Assembly (NCBI RefSeq): GCF_907164555.1
Contig: NZ_CAJQZC010000009.1
Location: 124,001-188,000 of the forward strand
Length of the DNA: 64,000 nt
Reading direction: 5' to 3'
Source: Paraburkholderia saeva
Lineage (GTDB): Bacteria > Pseudomonadota > Gammaproteobacteria > Burkholderiales > Burkholderiaceae
Positions 43,612 to 51,868 of the stretch are shown one piece after another. The notes beneath the pieces are model-generated. The model was given only the letters and a program-made list of their open reading frames with translations, ran no database searches and had not been told where the DNA came from. Both the position numbers and the translations under genes were made by a program. The first letter of the stretch is position 1; the number at the start of each line of letters is the position of its first letter.

Positions 43612-44604
43612 ATGACAGCAAAGGCCAACATCGCGGTGATCGGCACGGGCGGCACGATTGCCGGTCAGGGCGAAGCCGCCGTCAACACGTCTGCCTACGC
43701 GTGCTCGGTGCTCGGCATCGACGCAATCCTCGATACGATTCCGCAGGCCCGTGCGCTGGCAAATCTGCGCGCGGAACAGTTGCTGCAAATCGGCTCCGAG
43801 AATTTCGACAACACGCACCTGCTCGCAATCGGCAGGCGTCTCTCGTCTCTGCTTGCGCAGGATGACGTCGACGGCGCCGTGGTCACGCACGGCACCGATA
43901 CGATCGAGGAAACCGCGTACTTCCTTCATCTCACGCTGAAGAGCGCCAAGCCCGTCGTGGTGGTCGGTTCGATGCGGCCGCCCTCCGCGTTGAGTTCGGA
44001 CGCCGCGCTGAATCTGTACGATGCGATCGCGGTCGCCGCGCACCCGTCGTCGCGTGGTTTAGGCACACTGGTTGTCGCCAACGACGAAATCCACACCGCA
44101 CGCGATGTCGTGAAGAGCAACAGCTTCAAGCTGGAAGCCTTCCGCTCGCCGTACGGCATGCTGGGCTACGTAATCGAGGGGCAGCCGCGCTATTACCGCA
44201 GCCCGGCCCGCGCTCACACGCTCGCGACGCCGTGGTCGATCGACACGCTTTCCACGTTGCCCAAGGTCGACATCGTCTATGCGTATGGCGCACTCGATCG
44301 CGGTGCCGTCGAAGCGATTGCAGCGGGCGCGCAAGGGCTGATCTACGCGGGGACGGGTAACGGCAACATCGCGGGTCATCTGCTTGAACCGTTGCGGGAC
44401 GCTGCCAGACGTGGCGTTCGCGTGGTGCGCGCGACGCGCACCGGCAACGGCATCGTGCTGCGCAACGGCGCGCAGCCGGACGACGAGTACGGCTGGCTCA
44501 CCGTCGACGACCAGATTCCGCCCAAGGCACGCATTCTTCTGGCGCTCGCTTTGACGCAGTCCAGCGACGCGCGGGTATTGCAGGCGATCTTTGAACGCTA
44601 TTGA
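43612..44604 (+). CDS. L-asparaginase family amidohydrolase
   Basis: A 330-residue asparaginase/glutaminase of the bacterial type. The first active-site Thr is in IGTGGTIAGQG (T15), the second in VVTHGTDTIEETAYFLHL, followed by VVVVGSMRPPSALSSDAALN. It hydrolyses asparagine or glutamine to the acid and ammonia. No signal peptide, so cytoplasmic. Together with the DadA-like oxidase it suggests catabolism of an amino acid or amide imported with help of the LivK-like protein. The stop overlaps the end of the convergent LysR gene by 7 bases. Confidence 0.92.
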   Translation: MTAKANIAVIGTGGTIAGQGEAAVNTSAYACSVLGIDAILDTIPQARALANLRAEQLLQIGSENFDNTHLLAIGRRLSSLLAQDDVDGAVVTHGTDTIEETAYFLHLTLKSAKPVVVVGSMRPPSALSSDAALNLYDAIAVAAHPSSRGLGTLVVANDEIHTARDVVKSNSFKLEAFRSPYGMLGYVIEGQPRYYRSPARAHTLATPWSIDTLSTLPKVDIVYAYGALDRGAVEAIAAGAQGLIYAGTGNGNIAGHLLEPLRDAARRGVRVVRATRTGNGIVLRNGAQPDDEYGWLTVDDQIPPKARILLALALTQSSDARVLQAIFERY

Positions 44605-45491
44605 AGCGCCTTGAGATAATCGACAAACGCGCGCAACGGTGCAGGCAGATGTCGCCCGCCGGGATAGTAAAGAAATGGGCCCGAAAAGCGCTGCCACCAG
44701 GGCTCAAGGACAGGCTCGAGTTCGCCGCTGTCGAGATGCGGGCGCAGCATGTCCTCGAAAAGATGAATGATGCCCACGCCCGCCAGCGCAGTTCTGAGGA
44801 CAAGCTCAACAGCTGCAGCGGGCCTCACCACAAGCGGTCCTGGCGGATCCAGTTGAAACACCTCGCTGTCACGCTCGAAGTTCCAGGTCGCCAGCGCACC
44901 CCCGGCGAACTGGGCGCGCAGACACGCATGCCCTAGCAGATCGCGTGGATGCGTGGGCCTGCCAGGCGCGTCGAGATAGTCCGGCGTCGCAGCAGTAGCG
45001 AAACGCTGCACACGGGGCCCGACTGGAATCGCGATCATGTCCTGTTCGAGACGTTCATCGTAACGAATGCCCGCGTCGCAACCGATCGAAAGCACATCGA
45101 CAAAGCCATCCTCGACGACCACTTCCACGCGGATGTCGGGATACGCTTTCAGGAATGGTGCGATCACGCCGGGCAGTACGCTGCTCGCAGCGCTCGAAGG
45201 CACATTGAGTTTGAGCGTGCCCGTGGGTTTGTCGCGGAAGCCGTTGAGGACATCGAGCGCGGCTTCCATCTCGCTGAAGAGCGGCGTCAGCTTTTCAATG
45301 AGGCGCAGACCCGCTTCGGTCGGCGCGACGCTGCGCGTGGTGCGGTTAAGCAGACGCAGACCCAGCTTCGCCTCCAGACGCCGCACCGCGACACTAAGGC
45401 TTGAAGCGGACACACCGCTGATCCGGGCGGCGTCGCGAAAACCGCCTGAGCGCGCGACCGAGACGAATGCAGCGAGATCGTTCAGTTCCAT
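44598..45491 (-). CDS. LysR family transcriptional regulator
   Basis: A 297-residue LysR regulator: HTH at about residues 1-62 (NDLAAFVSVARSGGFRDAAR, RLLNRTTRSVAPTEAGLRLI) and a CrgA-type effector domain ending FLYYPGGRHLPAPLRAFVDY. It is divergent from the aldo/keto reductase gene across 103 bases, the arrangement seen for many CrgA-like regulators of oxidoreductases. Confidence 0.88.
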   Translation of the reverse strand: MELNDLAAFVSVARSGGFRDAARISGVSASSLSVAVRRLEAKLGLRLLNRTTRSVAPTEAGLRLIEKLTPLFSEMEAALDVLNGFRDKPTGTLKLNVPSSAASSVLPGVIAPFLKAYPDIRVEVVVEDGFVDVLSIGCDAGIRYDERLEQDMIAIPVGPRVQRFATAATPDYLDAPGRPTHPRDLLGHACLRAQFAGGALATWNFERDSEVFQLDPPGPLVVRPAAAVELVLRTALAGVGIIHLFEDMLRPHLDSGELEPVLEPWWQRFSGPFLYYPGGRHLPAPLRAFVDYLKALQ

Positions 45492-45594
45492 GGCGATTGT
45501 GCAATTTTTTGAACAACCCGTGCACGTTAAACCTGTTTATTTAACAGCGCAATCGCGTTCATACTGGCGCTCCACCTTCCCAAAGGAGCACGTC

Positions 45595-46467
45595 ATGTCA
45601 AAGGTCACCCCCGAAGCTACGTATTCTCTCGCCGCTCATACGGTGCGTCGTATGGGCTACGGTGCGATGCAACTTGCCGGCCCCGGCGTATTCGGTCCGC
45701 CGAAGGATCGCAACGAGGCGATCGCTGTTCTTCGGGAGGCCGTGGCGTCGGGCGTCAACCACATCGATACGAGCGACTTCTATGGGCCGCACGTCACCAA
45801 CCAGATCATCCGGGAAGCACTCCATCCTTACCCGGACAACCTCGTGATCGTCACCAAGCTCGGCGCCGTGCGCGGCGAAGACGCCTCGTGGCTGCCGTCG
45901 ATGGAACCACAGGACCTTGAGCGCGGCGTGCATGACAACCTGCGCAACCTGGGGCTCGACGCGATCGAAGTCGTCAACCTGCGCATCATGGGCAAGGTCC
46001 ACGCCCCCTCTGAAGGCACGATCGCGCGGCAAGTCGAGGCACTCGCCGAACTTCAGCGCAAGGGGCTCGTGCGCCATATTGGTCTCAGCAATGCGACCTC
46101 GACCCAGGTTGCCGAAGCGCAGGGGATCGTAGACATCGTCTGCGTACAGAACCAGTACAACCTGGTTCAGCGGGAAGACGACGCGCTTGTCGATGAACTC
46201 GCTGCCAAAGGTATCCCTTACGTTCCGTTCTTTCCGCTAGGCGGATTTACGCCGCTTCAATCTTCGGTGCTGTCTGGCGTCGCCGAACGGCTCGGCGCTA
46301 CGCCGATGCAGGTGGCGCTTGCGTGGCTGCTGCATCGCTCGCCTAACATCCTGCTGATTCCCGGTACGTCGTCGCGCGGGCACCTGCGCGAAAACATGCA
46401 GGCCGCTCAGTTGAATCTTTCCGATACGGTGCTTGCAGAGCTCGAGGCGATCGGGCGCGCTGCTTAA
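45595..46467 (+). CDS. Aldo/keto reductase
   Basis: A 290-residue NADPH-dependent (beta/alpha)8 oxidoreductase. Catalytic residues visible are D58, Y63 (IDTSDFYGP) and K88 (VIVTKLG); the usual catalytic His (in DLYQLH-type strands) is replaced by Asn 128 in IEVVNLRIMG, a feature of a known AKR subset. C-terminal LLIPGTSSRGHLRENMQA binds the cofactor phosphate. AAAGGAG before the ATG fixes the start. It is divergent from a LysR regulator; the substrate is unknown. Confidence 0.9.
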   Translation: MSKVTPEATYSLAAHTVRRMGYGAMQLAGPGVFGPPKDRNEAIAVLREAVASGVNHIDTSDFYGPHVTNQIIREALHPYPDNLVIVTKLGAVRGEDASWLPSMEPQDLERGVHDNLRNLGLDAIEVVNLRIMGKVHAPSEGTIARQVEALAELQRKGLVRHIGLSNATSTQVAEAQGIVDIVCVQNQYNLVQREDDALVDELAAKGIPYVPFFPLGGFTPLQSSVLSGVAERLGATPMQVALAWLLHRSPNILLIPGTSSRGHLRENMQAAQLNLSDTVLAELEAIGRAA

Positions 46468-46494
46468 GGAATTGATTGGGGAAGGTGTTTCGTG

Positions 46495-46522
46495 CCGGGC
46501 GAATGCAATGTCATTCGCCCGG
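46495..46522 (+). terminator. Hairpin after the aldo/keto reductase gene
   Basis: CCGGGCGAATG and CATTCGCCCGG are perfect 11-base arms with a 6-base loop, 28 bases after the stop. A T tract is missing, so termination may be partial. Confidence 0.6.
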
Positions 46523-46542
46523 TGCACTTCATTGTCGTGCGG

Positions 46543-46692
46543 CTATTTCCCCAAACGCAGCACGCGCTCGCGCAGCCAGTTCGCGGGCAGGATTTCGCTT
46601 TACGCTGTCTGCCAGCTCACTGTATGCAATTGCGCGATGATGGCTGCATCGTTTGCTGATGGATCGCGCAGCAGGATTTGTTGGTCTGCCAT
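46543..46692 (-). pseudogene. Remnant of a GNAT acetyltransferase gene
   Basis: On the minus strand an ATG at 46692 opens a frame reading MADQQILLRDPSANDAAIIA then QLHTVSWQTA, a stop TAA, and in the same frame SEILPANWLRERVLRLGK and TAG. The stop stands where GNAT acetyltransferases have the Tyr of HxxSWQxAYRGILP, so this is the first 50 codons of a GNAT gene with a nonsense change and the rest deleted. It sits between the aldo/keto reductase and the NTF2-like gene. GGAGA-like sequence precedes the ATG. Confidence 0.65.
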
Positions 46693-46804
46693 GGAGATTT
46701 TCCAGCCGGATAATTGCGCAAGTTTAGCAATCCGGTTGATTCAGGCCGCCATACGCGGCTGCGGAATCTCGACATGCCCCGTTTCCAGCAAGAGGGCAAT
46801 TGCC

Positions 46805-47191
46805 ATGAATCAGATCGACCTCTCCACCGTTTACCGCGGCTACATTGCCTGCCTGAACAGGCAGGACTGGCCGGCGCTTGCGCAGTTCGTTCATGACGAC
46901 GTGCATTACAACGGTCGGCAGACCGGCTTGTCGGGTTATCGCGCGATGCTGGAGCGGGACTTCAAGGAAATTCCAGACCTTCATTTCGACATCGAACTGC
47001 TTGTTTCCGATTCGCATCATGTAGCGAGCCGGCTGGCGTTCGCCTGCTCGCCAAAGGGAACGTTCCTTGGGCTTGCAGTGAACGGGAAGCGCGTTTCGTT
47101 TGCAGAGAACGTCTTTTACCGGTTTCGCAGCGACAGGATCGAGCAGGTATGGTCCGTCATCGACAAGGCGGCTATCGAAGCTCAGCTATAA
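46805..47191 (+). CDS. SnoaL/NTF2-like ester cyclase-type protein
   Basis: A 128-residue single-domain protein with the NTF2-like cone fold pattern: YRGYIACLNRQDWPALAQFV at the N-terminus, HDDVHYNGRQTGLSGYRAML, KEIPDLHFDIELLVSDSHHV, and FYRFRSDRIEQVWSVIDKAA. It is closest in appearance to the SnoaL-like polyketide cyclase/ester cyclase family used widely for small hydrolytic or isomerase reactions. It stands alone; a 9-bp hairpin follows the stop. Confidence 0.82.
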   Translation: MNQIDLSTVYRGYIACLNRQDWPALAQFVHDDVHYNGRQTGLSGYRAMLERDFKEIPDLHFDIELLVSDSHHVASRLAFACSPKGTFLGLAVNGKRVSFAENVFYRFRSDRIEQVWSVIDKAAIEAQL

Positions 47192-47219
47192 CGCAACAGC
47201 TTTTTTGCGCCTGTTGCGT
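47191..47219 (+). terminator. Hairpin at the end of the NTF2-like gene
   Basis: ACGCAACAG and CTGTTGCGT (9 bp) flank an 11-base loop that contains six T. The 5' arm begins on the last base of the stop codon. Confidence 0.5.
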
Positions 47220-47353
47220 AGCGCAAGCGTCACGCGATGCGGGATAGTATTGCGCCAGCGCCAACATTTCCGCCCGGAGCAGGCTCAAGTTTCCGCCAGA
47301 CGAGCCGTTAATCCCGACACGGAAAACTTTGACACGGGGCCTGGAAGAAGAGC

Positions 47354-47983
47354 ATGACATGCACGCCCTGCCACGCCATGAAACCAGCCATCACAATGCT
47401 TGTCTCGACCCTCATCCTTGGCGGATGCGCTTCTGCAGTCAGCGATCGTGTATCGACGAACTACACAGCGGTGGGCGCCGCGGCCGAAGCGCGCGGCGAC
47501 TGGGACAAAGCGCGTCAGGCTTTTGCCCGCGCGACGCTGAATGCAGATCAGGCGGACCTGCCGCCCGCGCGCAAGGCCGTTGCGCACTATGAGTACGGGC
47601 GCACGTTAGGCGTCACCTGTTTCTTCGACGAGTCGGAACGCGAACTTAACGTCGCTTATCAGCTGGACAAACAGGCGGGCCAACCTCTCTTTCTGTCACT
47701 CGTTGAACTGGCACGCCTGAATCTCGACCAGCAGAAGTTCGCGCAATCCGCCGGCTATTTTGAACGCGCGTTGCCGTATCTGGACAAAGCGGGCGCGGCG
47801 ACCCGGGCACCGACGGCGTACGCCGATATTCTCGATGAGTACGCGCGCGCCCTCTCCGGTGCGGGGCGCTCCGCCGAAGCGAAAGCGCTGGCGGATCGCG
47901 CAACGGCGCTTCGAAACGGCACGCCTGGCAAACATTCGATTACCGACCGCACGCCTTACGGCAAATTCTGCGCGAAATCATGA
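47354..47983 (+). CDS. TPR-like lipoprotein
   Basis: A 209-residue protein with a lipobox ILGGC (Cys about residue 25) after MKPAITMLVSTLILGG, so probably an envelope lipoprotein. The body has helix pairs typical of tetratricopeptide repeats: GAAAEARGDWDKARQAFARA, LARLNLDQQKFAQSAGYFER, YARALSGAGRSAEAKALADR. The first ATG (47354) has AAGAAGAG very close by; the Met at 47378 gives a cleaner signal peptide and may be the true start. TPR lipoproteins often serve as envelope assembly or adaptor proteins. Convergent with the methyltransferase gene. Confidence 0.82.
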   Translation: MTCTPCHAMKPAITMLVSTLILGGCASAVSDRVSTNYTAVGAAAEARGDWDKARQAFARATLNADQADLPPARKAVAHYEYGRTLGVTCFFDESERELNVAYQLDKQAGQPLFLSLVELARLNLDQQKFAQSAGYFERALPYLDKAGAATRAPTAYADILDEYARALSGAGRSAEAKALADRATALRNGTPGKHSITDRTPYGKFCAKS

Positions 47984-48009
47984 TCTGCAGCGCGTGCGGG
48001 ACGCGCCCC

Positions 48010-49080
48010 TTACTTGACGCCCACTATCATCGAATCGGGCCCGACAAGTGGTTCGACACGTACCGCTGAAAAGCCGGTCTCTCTCATCCATGCGCAGCAT
48101 TGCGCACCGGTGTAGTCGAATCCGCCGGGCGTCTCGATCAGCATGTTCAGGCTCATTAAAAGACCAAATGTGTTCTTGCGGCGCTCGTCGTCGATGATTG
48201 CGTCGTACACCACAAGACAGCCGCCTGGCGGCAGCGCTGCGTAGCACTTGCCCAGCAGTTCCATCTTCTGCGGCAACGCCCAGTCATGCAGGATGTGACC
48301 CATCACGAGGACGTCGGCGATGGGGCACGGGTCTTTAAAGAAATCGCCGGGATAGAAACGCAGCCGGTCTTCAAGGCCCTGTGCCGCAATATATTCGTTA
48401 AACACAGGGCCAACGGCCGGCAGATCGAAACCGCCGCCGCTGAGATGCGGATGGGCGAGCGCGATCTGCACGGGCAACGCGCCTTGAGCGGCGCCAAGAT
48501 CGACGAACGTGCGGTAGTCGCTCCATGGAAACTTTTGCGCCATCGCGCGTGCAGCGCCGAGACTGACGCCGCTCATCGCATGCAGGAAGCCGCGCAGCGA
48601 CGCTTCGTCGCGATAGATGGCATCGAACAGGTTGCCGCCCTGCTTCACTTCATTTTGCGGCAGACCCGTGCGCAACGCTTCGGTCAGCGCGCCCCAGAAG
48701 GGGTAAAGGCGCGCATTCGCCATTTCAAGCAGGCCGCCCACATAGCTCGGCTTGGCCTTGTCGAGGAAGAGATCGACGTCGGGCGTATTGCTGTACATCG
48801 CGGCCTCGCGTTCGAGCAGTTGCAACGCGACCAGCGTATCGAGAAAATCGAGCGCCGAACGCGGATGCAGGCCCAATGATTCCGTCAGCGCGGCGGCGTC
48901 ACGCGGCCCGCTGGCGAGTTGCGTGAACACGCCCAGTTCCACAGCGGACAACAACGTCTTCGATGCCCAGAAAGCCATGCCCAGTTGTAGCAGCCGGTCA
49001 GGCGTCGGTCCCGACGGCGGTGCGCCCTGCGAAATGCCATCGGAAGGTTGGGTGGAAGCTGAACCGTGCACGCTGTCCAT
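48010..49080 (-). CDS. SAM-dependent O-methyltransferase (COMT-like, class I)
   Basis: A 356-residue methyltransferase with an N-terminal winged-helix dimerisation domain (about 20-110; LQLGMAFWASKTLLSAVELG, TESLGLHPRSALDFLDTLVA) and a C-terminal Rossmann domain with the SAM motif TFVDLGAAQGALPVQIALAH, then LVMGHILHDWALPQKMELLG (HxxHDW: catalytic His region of the O-methyltransferase family). It probably methylates a hydroxylated aromatic or polyketide-like small molecule. AGAGGA precedes the ATG at 49080. No biosynthetic cluster surrounds it. Confidence 0.88.
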   Translation of the reverse strand: MDSVHGSASTQPSDGISQGAPPSGPTPDRLLQLGMAFWASKTLLSAVELGVFTQLASGPRDAAALTESLGLHPRSALDFLDTLVALQLLEREAAMYSNTPDVDLFLDKAKPSYVGGLLEMANARLYPFWGALTEALRTGLPQNEVKQGGNLFDAIYRDEASLRGFLHAMSGVSLGAARAMAQKFPWSDYRTFVDLGAAQGALPVQIALAHPHLSGGGFDLPAVGPVFNEYIAAQGLEDRLRFYPGDFFKDPCPIADVLVMGHILHDWALPQKMELLGKCYAALPPGGCLVVYDAIIDDERRKNTFGLLMSLNMLIETPGGFDYTGAQCCAWMRETGFSAVRVEPLVGPDSMIVGVK

Positions 49081-50015
49081 AACGCATCCTCTGCTTAAGT
49101 GCGACGAATCCGACGATCTCCGTAGGCTCGTCGAAAGCCAGAGGCTAACTGTAGGTTGCGGACCCGGTGCCTTCAAGGCACTTTTCGAAGTCTTGTGTTC
49201 GGCGCCGCACAGAAAAGCGTCGCTGCTTTGTTGGCGGTGTTCAGCAGACTGGCGAGCAAATGCACGCGTGAGGCGGATCTGCGCTCAGGACTGATCTGGA
49301 AGGAACATCCCGGCGATGCCTGTTGCTTTACGAGAAAACGTTAAAGCCCGACATCAGCACTTGACAGGCAGATAAAATCTGACATCGCACTTAGCAGAAT
49401 CCTGTCGCCGGGGTTTTATGCTCGTTAGTACAGGCGCACCGACTACGGCACGATCACCACGGCATTTTTTCGCAGCCCCCGTATCGGGACGCTTAAAAAG
49501 CGTATTGATTCGACCGTCTGTTTCGTGTCTCTATCTTCGATTAACGCTACGTCAGGAATTCTGTGAAAAAAGCTGTACGGCGGCGCATTCCGTCAAGCAG
49601 CGATGTCGTATTGAGCGCACACTCCGTTTCGGGTTGAACGATCGATAAACCCACGCGTTTTCTTTTGTAAATCGCACTCAACACCCATCACTCTTTCTGC
49701 TGTCTCAAGCCGCCTGATGCATCTGGACAGGCGCGCAATCAAAAGCACCGGTCAACAGGCCAACGCGGGTCAATACAAAAAAGTACAAGGGGAGACGATC
49801 GCGAGACAGCGTCGCAACTGACGCCATTTGCACGCTCAGGGAAAGCGTGCCGGTTTTTCTCGTGAAACCCCGAGTCCTTTGGCCAGCATTGGCCACCCGG
49901 CAATGTTTATTGAACATCGTCACGCAACCGTGCGCGGGCTCCGGATTCTCGTTCACCGGCGCTTATGGGGCGTGACATCGACACGATGCCACAATAAAAG
50001 CTCGACGCGGGTTGG
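49081..50015. other. Long non-coding stretch of lower GC
   Basis: 935 bases between the methyltransferase and the double-LuxR regulator. GC is lower than the window average. A TTGACA at 49361-49366 has no good -10 partner. Short open frames (49418-49648 plus, 49705-49956 minus) lack ribosome binding sites and show no recognisable product. It could hold control elements or decayed genes. Confidence 0.5.
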
Positions 50016-50453
50016 ATGTCCCGGCTGACGAAGCGCGAATTACAAATTCTCGCTTTGATTGCCCAAGGCAAAAACTCCTATCAGATTGCGGGAGAACTTG
50101 AAATCACCGCCTTTACTGTGAGAAAACACCGAAGCAATATCACCAGAAAATTCAATTTGCATACCACTGCCCAACTCGTTTCCTTCTCCATCAACTATTC
50201 CAGTCCCCAGATAGCAATCCCCTCTGACATCGACATCACCCAACCCGATTCTCTAAGCAAGCGCGAAAAGCAGATTCTCCACACGCTATCGCTGGGTTTG
50301 ACCGGCAAAGAGATCGCGAGAAATCTCGGCATCAGTCCGAGAACCGTCGGCAAGCACATCGAAAATATCAAGCTCAAGACCCAGGCACAATCGCTCGCCG
50401 CCCTGATGAAGCTGTCAGTTGATATCGCCCGCAAAGACAACGAACAGGCGTAA
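50016..50453 (+). CDS. Regulator made of two tandem LuxR-type HTH domains
   Basis: A 145-residue protein with two GerE/LuxR-type HTH domains and nothing else. Domain 1 is about residues 2-55 (LTKRELQILALIAQGKNSYQ, ITAFTVRKHRSNITRKF); domain 2 is about 79-134 (LSKREKQILHTLSLGLTGKE, ISPRTVGKHIENIKLKTQAQ). There is no receiver, autoinducer or ATPase domain, so input must come from expression level or a partner. The gene is AT-richer than its neighbours, suggesting transfer. It lies 236 bases upstream of the unassigned 351-residue gene on the same strand and may control it. Confidence 0.82.
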   Translation: MSRLTKRELQILALIAQGKNSYQIAGELEITAFTVRKHRSNITRKFNLHTTAQLVSFSINYSSPQIAIPSDIDITQPDSLSKREKQILHTLSLGLTGKEIARNLGISPRTVGKHIENIKLKTQAQSLAALMKLSVDIARKDNEQA

Positions 50454-50689
50454 TTCAACAGTGAGCCCTCGCACGCGGATTCCCTTGGTGCGTCCCGGTG
50501 GCAACGAAGTAACGGCTGACGACATCGACGAAAGTGAAACAATCGGACGAATTGAGTCGGAAAAAAATTCATTCGTCGTACGTATTCTGAGTAATATCGG
50601 CCGGCCTTTGCACAGACAACACTGGTTACAGCGGCAAACGTTTGACGTCGCTCTCCCCGAATGAACACCACGTGCGAGGTAACGAGACC

Positions 50690-51745
50690 ATGAACTGGAA
50701 TCGCTTGTTCACTGACCTGATCCGCAACGGCAGGCCTGCTTACTGGGGCAACTGGACGCTCTCTCCAAAACTCAAACCGGGTGCCGTAGGCATCATCGCG
50801 CCTGACAGCGGGGAATTCACGCTTGTCAGGGAGGAAACGCCCGGACAGGTCATCGGCACCCGCGATGTTCCAAACCAGTGGAAGCTCTCATCGGCCAACG
50901 TACACCGCACCGAGGCCAAGGTCGAGCTTGACGGGTCAGGCACCGATCCCGATACGGGCACGAAGGTCACTGCGGGCGTCGAAGTGAAGTGGGAATTCTC
51001 GGTGATGGGTTCGATGGCTTCGGAATTCGGTATCGCGTCCGAAGCCTACATCAGCGATCTGACCGTGCTCACCAGGCCTGAAACCTTGAAGTGGCTGGCT
51101 GAACAGGCGGAATCCGTAAGCATGGGCTCCGGGGGAAGCATTGCGCAGGGCTTTGGCGTCGTTACCAGCGCGATCTACGCGCATAGCGGCCTGAACGTCG
51201 GATCACAGGACAACAGTTCCTCGTTTTCGATGACGGGTTCGGCGAGTGCCGTCCATGAGATGCTCGGCGGCGCGAACGGCAAAGGCTCTTTTCTTTCGGT
51301 CAACCAGAACAAGAGTGTCGATCAGCACATGTGGCCGTACAAGGCGGAGGCGCTTGCAGCATCGCCGATTCCAATCGCCTACACCGTTGCATCGTTTGAC
51401 GGAAAGCTGCTGATTCCGAACTGGATCACCCGCCTTGGCGCCTTTGAGATTCTGTTCAGCAACAAGCCTGGGTGCACCTACGTCACGCACATCCAGCTCA
51501 GCTACGACACCCCGCAGGGCCGTCGCAACGACGAGTTCTCGCTAACCGGTGGCATTTCAAAAACAGCGGGAAACATCCCTCTGAGCGCGACGAACATCCA
51601 TGTCGACGTGAAGTTCCAGGGTGTGGTGAACAGCGACCACTACACGTTCAACTGGCCGAGCCCGCTTGGTCAGTGGCTGACAGGGCGTCGCGAGATCGAG
51701 ATGACAGGTGTCTGGCCCGGCCAGACCCATGCCGCCGAGCACTAG
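50690..51745 (+). CDS. Unassigned 351-residue beta-rich protein
   Basis: I do not recognise a family. No signal peptide; it begins MNWNRLFTDLIRNGRPAYWG. The body is rich in Ser, Thr, Gly and in alternating polar/apolar stretches, e.g. RTEAKVELDGSGTDPDTGTK then VTAGVEVKWEFSVMGSMASE, as in amphipathic beta hairpins of pore-forming or adhesive proteins, and ends in a beta-like region with SATNIHVDVKFQGVVNSDHY and FNWPSPLGQWLTGRREIEM. The opening KPGAVGIIAPDSGEFTLV hints at a compact N-terminal beta domain. The GAGG near 50674 supports the start. The downstream gene may be a partner. Function unknown. Confidence 0.75.
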   Translation: MNWNRLFTDLIRNGRPAYWGNWTLSPKLKPGAVGIIAPDSGEFTLVREETPGQVIGTRDVPNQWKLSSANVHRTEAKVELDGSGTDPDTGTKVTAGVEVKWEFSVMGSMASEFGIASEAYISDLTVLTRPETLKWLAEQAESVSMGSGGSIAQGFGVVTSAIYAHSGLNVGSQDNSSSFSMTGSASAVHEMLGGANGKGSFLSVNQNKSVDQHMWPYKAEALAASPIPIAYTVASFDGKLLIPNWITRLGAFEILFSNKPGCTYVTHIQLSYDTPQGRRNDEFSLTGGISKTAGNIPLSATNIHVDVKFQGVVNSDHYTFNWPSPLGQWLTGRREIEMTGVWPGQTHAAEH

Positions 51746-51777
51746 TTCGAAGAGACACTTCCGCAGGTTAACCCGTG

Positions 51778-51821
51778 ATGTCGGGTGGATGTGGACTTTC
51801 GCGCCGGTGTCCGCCCGACAT
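51778..51821 (+). terminator. 12-bp hairpin between the two unassigned genes
   Basis: ATGTCGGGTGGA pairs with TCCGCCCGACAT (one G-U wobble) around a 20-base loop, 33 bases after the stop of the 351-residue gene and 48 bases before the next start. No T tract; it could reduce read-through. Confidence 0.45.
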
Positions 51822-51868
51822 GAGCCAGGCCTCGGTTACACCGGGCCGTTCAAACCAGGAGCAGGATC

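Larger units (their letters stand above)
46468..46804. other. Intergenic region with hairpin and a gene remnant
   Basis: 337 bases. An 11-bp hairpin (46495-46522) follows the aldo/keto reductase, and the minus strand carries the start of a dead GNAT gene (46543-46692). The rest probably contains the promoter of the NTF2-like gene. Confidence 0.6.

Noticed and set aside
49418..49956. Two short open frames in the gene-free region before the double-LuxR gene
   Set aside because: No ribosome binding site, no similarity recognised and codon use unlike neighbouring genes.
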